Below, piece after piece: positions 58,655-64,000 of a stretch of 64,000 nt of DNA. Position numbers and translations under genes: made by a program. The DNA comes from Pseudomonas sp. Irchel s3h17 (GTDB taxonomy: Bacteria > Pseudomonadota > Gammaproteobacteria > Pseudomonadales > Pseudomonadaceae). The stretch covers positions 1 through 64,000 of the forward strand of contig NZ_FYDL01000019.1 in NCBI RefSeq assembly GCF_900187505.1, given 5' to 3'. The notes beneath the pieces are model-generated. The model saw nothing but the letters and a program-made list of their open reading frames with translations, had not been told where the DNA came from and did no database searches. The first letter of the stretch is position 1. Each line of letters starts with the position of its first letter.

Positions 58655-58837
58655 TCAGTACAGCAAGGCCTGTTGCAGGATGCTCACGGCCGTCTTGGTC
58701 AATAAGTCCTTTTTCGGATGCGGAACAGTCACCAGTCCAGGCTTGGTTGGGTGCTTGAAGTGGTGGTGACTGCCCCTGACCCGTACCAGGTACCAGCCGT
58801 CTGCGACGATTTGGGTGATCAAGTATCGGCTATTCAC
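58655..58837 (-). CDS. hicA: HicA-type mRNA interferase toxin
   Basis: A 60-residue double-stranded-RNA-binding-fold toxin. The conserved catalytic His is His24 in RGSHHHFKHP, and the family end TVPHPKKDLLTKTAVSILQQA is intact, so the toxin is probably functional and kept in check by HicB. The toxin gene comes first, typical of hicAB. Confidence 0.9.
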   Translation of the reverse strand: MNSRYLITQIVADGWYLVRVRGSHHHFKHPTKPGLVTVPHPKKDLLTKTAVSILQQALLY

Positions 58838-58854
58838 ATCACGTCCCTGTACTG

Positions 58855-58906
58855 TGTAGGTGGTTACTATACCTACTGAAGTGCTGTTATCAACACTATA
58901 ACCACC
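58855..58906. promoter_or_regulatory. Inverted repeats upstream of hicAB
   Basis: GGTGGTTA (58859-58866) and TAACCACC (58899-58906) are perfect inverted repeats 32 bp apart, and GTAGGT (58857-58861 region) mirrors ACCTAC (58871-58876). They begin about 20 bp before hicA and are good candidates for HicB operators. Confidence 0.6.
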
Positions 58907-59097
58907 AGGTCTGGCGGATCAGGTGATGAATGGTCGGGATCAGTGTAGGAATCACAGCGAGGTATGGCGGTTGAGGGAGGGTGCCGCGTTTTTACATAGC
59001 CTGGACTCAAAGAGTCATTGTCTGACTCTTTTCAAAAGGTGAGTTTCAGCACCGCACTCCCCACAGAGGTAAACCGATGCGCAGAATCGCGTAGTCG

Positions 59098-59436
59098 TTA
59101 CTCAAGCAGCTGATCAATCAACACCGCGTTGGTGTAGACCAAGCTGCCATCGCTCGCACGGTGCCCGACCAGATGAAACTGACCGCGTTCGTCGTGCAAG
59201 TAGACGCGCATTTGACAGTCGGACAAGGGGCCGTAGCCCTCGGGCATGATCAACTCCATCGTGTCCATATCGACATCGACCATGGCTTCAGGCTCGTGGG
59301 TCTTCTGCAGGCGTTCTTCGGCCTCCTCCAGGCGGAGATGGAGAGGTCCATCGACGTAGAAATGGACTTCCCCGATCGGGGCGGACTTTTGGGCATCGCT
59401 GGTTTTGCACCAGCCTTCGATCGTCAGGGCACTCAT
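59098..59436 (-). CDS. Hypothetical protein
   Basis: A 112-residue soluble, acidic protein (MSALTIEGWCKTSDAQKS, a charged helix LRLEEAEERLQKTHEPEA, then a beta-rich second half). I recognise no domain; it has no signal peptide. The start at 59436 is chosen over 59451 by position and composition. It lies alone between hicAB and the oxidase operon. Confidence 0.7.
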   Translation of the reverse strand: MSALTIEGWCKTSDAQKSAPIGEVHFYVDGPLHLRLEEAEERLQKTHEPEAMVDVDMDTMELIMPEGYGPLSDCQMRVYLHDERGQFHLVGHRASDGSLVYTNAVLIDQLLE

Positions 59437-59472
59437 GACGAAACCTCCCATGTGGATTGCTGGGTTCTGTAG

Positions 59473-59595
59473 CTATCTGCCGTCCATCATCAGAAATTCA
59501 GTATAGCGGGTAGCCGGGCCTCGCTTGCCGACCTCACGGTACAACCCGATGGCTCTATACTCCTTACTGACTTTTCCGCCCGGATGGGTGGTCAT
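59473..59595 (-). CDS. Possible 40-residue basic protein
   Basis: A short frame, MTTHPGGKVSKEYRAIGLYR and 20 more residues, basic and without a membrane segment. AGGG is 7 nt before its ATG. It occupies the gap between two genes and runs away from the oxidase operon. Conservation would decide; on sequence alone it is uncertain. Confidence 0.3.
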   Translation of the reverse strand: MTTHPGGKVSKEYRAIGLYREVGKRGPATRYTEFLMMDGR

Positions 59596-59669
59596 TGTCT
59601 GCCCTGCTTGGACGTCAGTGGCGATGCTTTTGCATAACCAATGAACAACAGGAATAGGATGAAGAGGAA

Positions 59670-61148
59670 ATGGCAGTAGCAATTATCTTGATACTAATCG
59701 TTATTGCATCAGTGCTATTCCATGTACTAGCGCCTTGGCAGGCGACACCGGCAGCCTCCAACTGGGGGTCAATAGACACCACCCTGTTCATCACCCTGGT
59801 CATTAGCGGAATCTTTTTCATCGCCATCACGGTATTTATGGCGGTCGCCGTGATGCGTTATCGTCACAAGGAGGGTGTCAGGGCGCACTACCAGCCAGAA
59901 AGTAAAAAACTGGAACTATGGTTGATTATCGTCACCTCGGTAGGTATTGCCGCGATGTTGGCGCCGGGTCTGGTTGTTTACAACGATTTCATCCGGGTGC
60001 CGAAAAATGCGTATGAACTTGAAGTGGTCGCCCAGCAGTGGCAGTGGGCCTTTCGTTTTCCCGGCCAGGACGGGAAACTGGGCAGATCGGATATCAAGTT
60101 TGTTGATTCGGCCAATCCCTTCGGCCTTGATCCCAAGGATCCTGCCGGGCAGGACGATGTTCTGATACGAAACAATGAAGTTCACCTTCCACTCGATCAG
60201 CCAGTGAAAGTTTTACTGCGCTCTAAAGATGTGCTGCACAATTTCTATGTGCCGCAAATTCGCAGCAAGATGGACATGGTGCCAGGGATGGTGTCGCACT
60301 TTTGGTTTACGCCAACTAAAACCGGGAAATATGAAGTCCTTTGCGCTGAATATTGTGGTCTAGGTCATTACAACATGCGTGGCCATATGATCGTGGAAGA
60401 ACGGGACGCCTTCGTTCAATGGCTGAATAGCCAACCGACGTTTGCCCAGTCATTGACGACAGCTGCCAAGCCCAGTCGGGACAGCGTGCTGGAAAAAGGC
60501 CGCCAGTTGGTCGAAACATACGGCTGCGGTGCCTGCCACAGCCAGGATGGCAGCGCCAGTCTCGGCCCGGGATGGAAGGGGCTGTATGGCCGCACTGAAC
60601 AGCTTGCCGATGGCACCCATGTGCTGGTCGATGAGGCCTACCTGAAAGAGTCGATCCTCGAGCCGAAGGCCCGACTGGTACAGGGCTACCCGCCGGTGAT
60701 GGTGGCCTATACTCTCAATGACGACGAACTGGGTGCTCTCGTCGCCCTGATCAAATCACTGGGTGCTGCACGGCAAGACGATGAGCTTTCTACTGGCGAA
60801 GCGTCGGGCCCAGGTGAAGACTTGGCGACGCAGGGACAGCGGCTGGCCGAGTCGCTTGGCTGTCTGGCCTGCCACAGTGTCGATGGCAGTAAGGGCGTCG
60901 GCCCCAGTTGGCAGGGCTTGTTCGGCAAGACAGAAGCCCTTGCCGACGGTACGAGTATCAAGGTCGATGAGGGCTATCTAAAGGATTCGGTTGTTAATCC
61001 CGGCGGCAAAATCGTCAAGGGCTATGCAGCCGTCATGCCGGCCTTTGCTCCAAGTGACAAGGAGTTGAACGCACTGATCGCTTTTATCAAATCCAAAGCG
61101 AATGCCGACGCTGGTGCGAGCAAGGCGGAGCCAGGAAAGGAGCCGTAA
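59670..61148 (+). CDS. coxM: Cytochrome c oxidase subunit II with two fused cytochrome c domains
   Basis: A 492-residue subunit II. Order: two membrane helices (about 1-20 and 40-62, then 80-100), the cupredoxin CuA domain with EVLCAEYCGLGHYNMRGHM (two Cys, His and Met ligands), and two cytochrome c domains with CGACH and CLACH haem sites. Most caa3-type subunits II have one such domain; here a duplicated pair shares GW/SWxGLxGxTExLADGT-like and DExYLKxS blocks. GAAGAGG precedes the ATG. It heads an operon resembling coxMNOP. Confidence 0.88.
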   Translation: MAVAIILILIVIASVLFHVLAPWQATPAASNWGSIDTTLFITLVISGIFFIAITVFMAVAVMRYRHKEGVRAHYQPESKKLELWLIIVTSVGIAAMLAPGLVVYNDFIRVPKNAYELEVVAQQWQWAFRFPGQDGKLGRSDIKFVDSANPFGLDPKDPAGQDDVLIRNNEVHLPLDQPVKVLLRSKDVLHNFYVPQIRSKMDMVPGMVSHFWFTPTKTGKYEVLCAEYCGLGHYNMRGHMIVEERDAFVQWLNSQPTFAQSLTTAAKPSRDSVLEKGRQLVETYGCGACHSQDGSASLGPGWKGLYGRTEQLADGTHVLVDEAYLKESILEPKARLVQGYPPVMVAYTLNDDELGALVALIKSLGAARQDDELSTGEASGPGEDLATQGQRLAESLGCLACHSVDGSKGVGPSWQGLFGKTEALADGTSIKVDEGYLKDSVVNPGGKIVKGYAAVMPAFAPSDKELNALIAFIKSKANADAGASKAEPGKEP

Positions 61149-61191
61149 AGGAGCCAGGAATACACCGAAACTTCGACAGGAGGATGACGTG

Positions 61192-62967
61192 ATGGCCTAT
61201 GCGGAGCAAGCCGAAACAGAAGCACTGCACGAACCCAAAAGCTTCCTGACGAAATACATCTGGAGTCAGGACCACAAGGTCATAGCCATTCAATATTCCT
61301 TGACGGCTATTTTCGTGGGCCTTATCGCTGTGGTGTTGTCCGGCTTGATGCGCATGCAGATAGGCTTCCCCGGTAGTTTGGCGTTCATGGACGCCAGTGC
61401 TTACTATCAGGCGATGACCATGCACGGCATGATCATGGTCATTTACTTGCTGACGGCCTTGTTTCTGGGCGGCTTCGGCAACTATCTGATCCCGCTGATG
61501 GTGGGCGCCCGCGACATGGTCTTCCCCTATGTCAACATGCTGAGTTACTGGTTCTATCTAGTAGCGGTACTGGTATTGCTCTCCAGTTTCTTTGTCCCTG
61601 GTGGCCCCACCGGTTCGGGCTGGACGCTTTATCCGCCACAGTCCATTACTCAGGGGACACCAGGGGTCGAGTGGGGCATCGTGCTGATGCTCGTCTCACT
61701 GGCGATTTTCATTGTCGCCGCCACCATGGGCGGGTTGAACTACGTCACCACGGTGCTGCAGGCGCGCACGCACGGCATGACATTGTTTCGCATGCCGCTC
61801 TCCGTATGGGGCATCTTCATGGCCTCGATTATGGCCTTGCTGGCTTTCCCGGCGTTGTTTGTCAGTGCGGTCATGATGCTGTTTGACAAGCTGTTGGGCA
61901 CCAGCTTCTTCATGCCGGCGATGATCTCGCTGGGGCAGCAGCTCGATCACCAGGGTGGCAGCCCAATATTGTTCCAGCACCTGTTCTGGTTCTTCGGCCA
62001 CCCGGAGGTCTACATCGTTGCGCTCCCTGCGTTTGGCCTGGTCTCCGACTTGATCAGCACGCATGCGCGTAAAAATATCTTCGGCTACCGAATGATGGTG
62101 TGGGCCATTATTGCGATTGGCGTACTCAGTTTTGTGGTGTGGGCGCACCATATGTATGTCAGTGGAATGAACCCGTACTTTGGCTTTTTCTTCGCCATCA
62201 CCACCTTGATCATCGCGGTGCCGACTGCGCTGAAAGTCTACAACTGGGTGCTGACCCTGTGGCGGGGCGACATCCATCTGACTGTGCCGATGCTGTTTGC
62301 CCTGGCCTTTATCGTCACCTTCCTGGTCGGCGGGCTGACCGGGTTGTTTCTCGGCAATGTGATCGTGGATATTCCGCTCTCGGACACCTATTTCGTCGTG
62401 GCCCATTTTCATATGGTCATGGGGGTCGCACCGGTACTGGTGGTGTTCGGCGGCATTTATCATTGGTTCCCGAAAGTCACCGGGCGCATGTTGAACGACA
62501 CCCTGGGCAAGCTGCATTTCTGGATTACCTTTCTGGGCACCTACGCCATCTTCTTCCCCATGCACTACCTGGGTTTCCAGGGCATGCCGCGCCGCTACTA
62601 CGCCTATGAAAACTACGCGTTCATCCCGCAGTCGGCGCAAGACTTGAATGCCTTCATTACGGTGGTCGCATTGACCGTCGGTGTTTCCCAATTGCTGTTC
62701 GTGTTCAACCTGGCCTGGAGTGTATTTAAAGGCAAGCCGGCAGGCAGTAATCCATGGGGGGCGGCCAGTCTGGAATGGCAAACGCCGGAAACCCCGCCGA
62801 AACACGGTAACTGGGGAGCGACGCTGCCTGTCGTGCATCGCTGGGCCTATGACTACAGTGTGCCGGGGATCGAGCAGGATTTCGTTCCGCAAACGGTCTC
62901 CGCCGAGGAGCTGGAGCATATGCGCCAACTCAGTGCCGGAACCAGGATAGCGGATGTTAAAACATGA
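61192..62967 (+). CDS. coxN: Cytochrome c oxidase subunit I
   Basis: A 591-residue haem-copper oxidase core subunit with twelve membrane helices. The haem and CuB His ligands lie in TMHGMIM, FGHPEVYIVALPAFGL, WAHHMYVSG and VVAHFHMVMG; the Glu of HPEVY marks an A-type proton channel. The start at 61192 follows a strong AGGAGG. It lies 43 bp after coxM and overlaps the next gene by 4 bp. Confidence 0.93.
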   Translation: MAYAEQAETEALHEPKSFLTKYIWSQDHKVIAIQYSLTAIFVGLIAVVLSGLMRMQIGFPGSLAFMDASAYYQAMTMHGMIMVIYLLTALFLGGFGNYLIPLMVGARDMVFPYVNMLSYWFYLVAVLVLLSSFFVPGGPTGSGWTLYPPQSITQGTPGVEWGIVLMLVSLAIFIVAATMGGLNYVTTVLQARTHGMTLFRMPLSVWGIFMASIMALLAFPALFVSAVMMLFDKLLGTSFFMPAMISLGQQLDHQGGSPILFQHLFWFFGHPEVYIVALPAFGLVSDLISTHARKNIFGYRMMVWAIIAIGVLSFVVWAHHMYVSGMNPYFGFFFAITTLIIAVPTALKVYNWVLTLWRGDIHLTVPMLFALAFIVTFLVGGLTGLFLGNVIVDIPLSDTYFVVAHFHMVMGVAPVLVVFGGIYHWFPKVTGRMLNDTLGKLHFWITFLGTYAIFFPMHYLGFQGMPRRYYAYENYAFIPQSAQDLNAFITVVALTVGVSQLLFVFNLAWSVFKGKPAGSNPWGAASLEWQTPETPPKHGNWGATLPVVHRWAYDYSVPGIEQDFVPQTVSAEELEHMRQLSAGTRIADVKT

Positions 62968-63650
62968 ACAGGCTGCTATTGAGAAACTCCGGCGTCGCTG
63001 ACCCCGGTGGCGGTTGGAGTCGCGATCCCGAGGGCATTCAGGCCGCCGAGAGTGCCGATAGGACCGCAAGAATAGGCCTGCGCTTGTTTCTGGTGGTGGT
63101 CAGCTCGTTATTCTTTCTGTTCCTGATTGCCTTTGTCGCTCGCTCGCAAATGGCCGACTGGCTACCCCTGACAGAGCCCTTGGCGCCGCTGGCCAATCCA
63201 TGGCAGCTATGGCTGAATTCGGCTTTTCTGGTGTTCAGTTGCATCGCACTGCAGTGGTCGCGAATGGCCGCCCGAAAGGCTCGGCTGGGCGCAACTGTCA
63301 TTGGCTTTGCATGGGGGGGCGTATTTGCAATTGCCTTTCTGGCGGGACAACTCTGGGTCTGGCAGCAGTTTGTCGTCTGGGGCTACTTTGTCGCCAGCAA
63401 TCCGGCCAACAGCTTCTTCTACCTGTTGACCGGCCTGCATGGGCTCCACCTGCTGGGCGGGTTGATAGCCTGGAGCAGAACCGTCACCAAGTTCCTGCGT
63501 CGCGTGCCGTTGCCACAACTCAGCGCCAGCATAGAACTCTGTGCCATCTATTGGCATTACTTACTGGGTCTTTGGTTCGTGCTATTCGCGCTGCTGACCA
63601 GCACGCCGGAAACCTATGAAGCCATCGCCAGATTCTGCGGCCTGAGGTGA
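62964..63650 (+). CDS. coxO: Cytochrome c oxidase subunit III (CoxO-like)
   Basis: A 228-residue membrane protein with five or more helices and the subunit III patch FFYLLTGLHGLHLLGG and YWHYLLGLWFVLFALL. It overlaps coxN by four bases. The extended N-terminus (about 35 polar residues) differs from mitochondrial-type subunit III. A second subunit III-like gene follows directly, as in coxMNOP. Confidence 0.88.
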   Translation: MNRLLLRNSGVADPGGGWSRDPEGIQAAESADRTARIGLRLFLVVVSSLFFLFLIAFVARSQMADWLPLTEPLAPLANPWQLWLNSAFLVFSCIALQWSRMAARKARLGATVIGFAWGGVFAIAFLAGQLWVWQQFVVWGYFVASNPANSFFYLLTGLHGLHLLGGLIAWSRTVTKFLRRVPLPQLSASIELCAIYWHYLLGLWFVLFALLTSTPETYEAIARFCGLR

Positions 63651-63656
63651 AAAACC

Positions 63657-64000
63657 ATGGCATCGGACCCACCAGCCCCAGGCGAATCCCCTTCATCCAA
63701 TCCACCCAGCGTGCTGCCTGCACCGGGATGGCAGGGCATCGCCAGCGACTGGTCCTCGGATAGGGAGGCTTTCAAGCAGGTCCCCTGGGGCAAGGCGATG
63801 ATGTGGATATTCCTGCTCAGCGATACGTTTATCTTCGCCTGTTTTTTAATCGGCTACATGTCGGTACGCATGACCATCACCGTCCCTTGGCCGAACCCCA
63901 GTGAAGTGTTCGCATTGACGATCGGCGGTAGAGCAATCCCACTTATTCTGATCGCCATCATGACCTTTGTGCTGATCAGTAGCAGCGGCACCATGGCCAT
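63657..64000 (+). CDS. coxP: Second subunit III-like oxidase protein (CoxP-like), partial
   Basis: The first 114 codons of a gene cut by the window end. After a Pro/Ser-rich start it has WGKAMMWIFLLSDTFIFACF, the pattern of haem-copper oxidase subunit III first helix, and a second helix LILIAIMTFVLISSSGT. It starts 6 bp after coxO. Two subunit III homologues in a row are the mark of the CoxMNOP type of alternative oxidase. Confidence 0.8.
   Translation, partial: MASDPPAPGESPSSNPPSVLPAPGWQGIASDWSSDREAFKQVPWGKAMMWIFLLSDTFIFACFLIGYMSVRMTITVPWPNPSEVFALTIGGRAIPLILIAIMTFVLISSSGTMA

Overview
The window looks like a chromosomal segment of a Pseudomonas of the fluorescens group. The grounds are G+C-rich coding DNA, several GTGGCGAGGGAGC-type REP doublets, and protein sets that read like fluorescens/putida versions: the pca cluster, a TtgABC/EmhABC-TtgR efflux locus, XenB, OlsBA and an OprD-family porin. 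No rRNA, tRNA or CRISPR array was seen.

Layout. 1-2.5 kb: intergenic repeat with a pentanucleotide array, then a PiT phosphate transporter and a small conserved protein on the minus strand. 3.2-12.7 kb: the whole protocatechuate branch of the beta-ketoadipate pathway in one place (pcaR, K, I, J, F, H, G, B, D, C). 12.7-15.1 kb: a lipoprotein polysaccharide deacetylase and an OprD-type porin whose upstream region carries the same 15-bp box as pcaR. 15.4-22.1 kb: ttgABC and divergent ttgR with a recognisable operator. 22.4-23.5 kb: two related secreted proteins in AT-rich DNA. 23.7-26.3 kb: arsR-MFS-xenB operon, divergent from acpH (26.5-27.0). 27.1-28.6 kb: ornithine-lipid genes olsB-olsA. 28.8-33.0 kb: acyl-CoA dehydrogenase-like protein, serine hydrolase, YceI, cardiolipin synthase. 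33.3-37.9 kb: bglX and a lemA/TPM/TPM operon.

38.0-40.4 kb is a small phage-derived control island: a LuxR-type HTH protein, two holin-like membrane proteins, a divergent CI-like repressor and an Ogr/Delta zinc-finger activator, with no capsid or tail genes. 40.5-49.4 kb: methyltransferase, EamA exporter, PfpI protein, RHH protein, YegP, a DapA-like/class II aldolase pair with a divergent cupin regulator, a SIR2-like protein and an Fe-alcohol dehydrogenase. 49.5-59.6 kb: YdcZ exporter, LysR regulator, ParDE and HicAB toxin-antitoxin pairs, FosA, LysE, a PAS-GAF-GGDEF cyclase, DUF4142, two AidA/PixA-family proteins and trans-aconitate methyltransferase. 59.7-64.0 kb: a coxMNOP-like terminal oxidase operon, cut by the window end.

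Working together: PcaK and probably the porin bring in aromatic acids, PcaHG opens protocatechuate, and PcaBDCIJF carry it to succinyl-CoA and acetyl-CoA under PcaR. TtgR/TtgABC and ArsR/MFS/XenB are two self-regulated defences against toxic organics. PiT and OlsBA both relate to phosphate economy. The most interesting items for follow-up are the phage control island, the SIR2-like protein, the paired secreted proteins, the DapA/aldolase locus and the di-heme subunit II oxidase.
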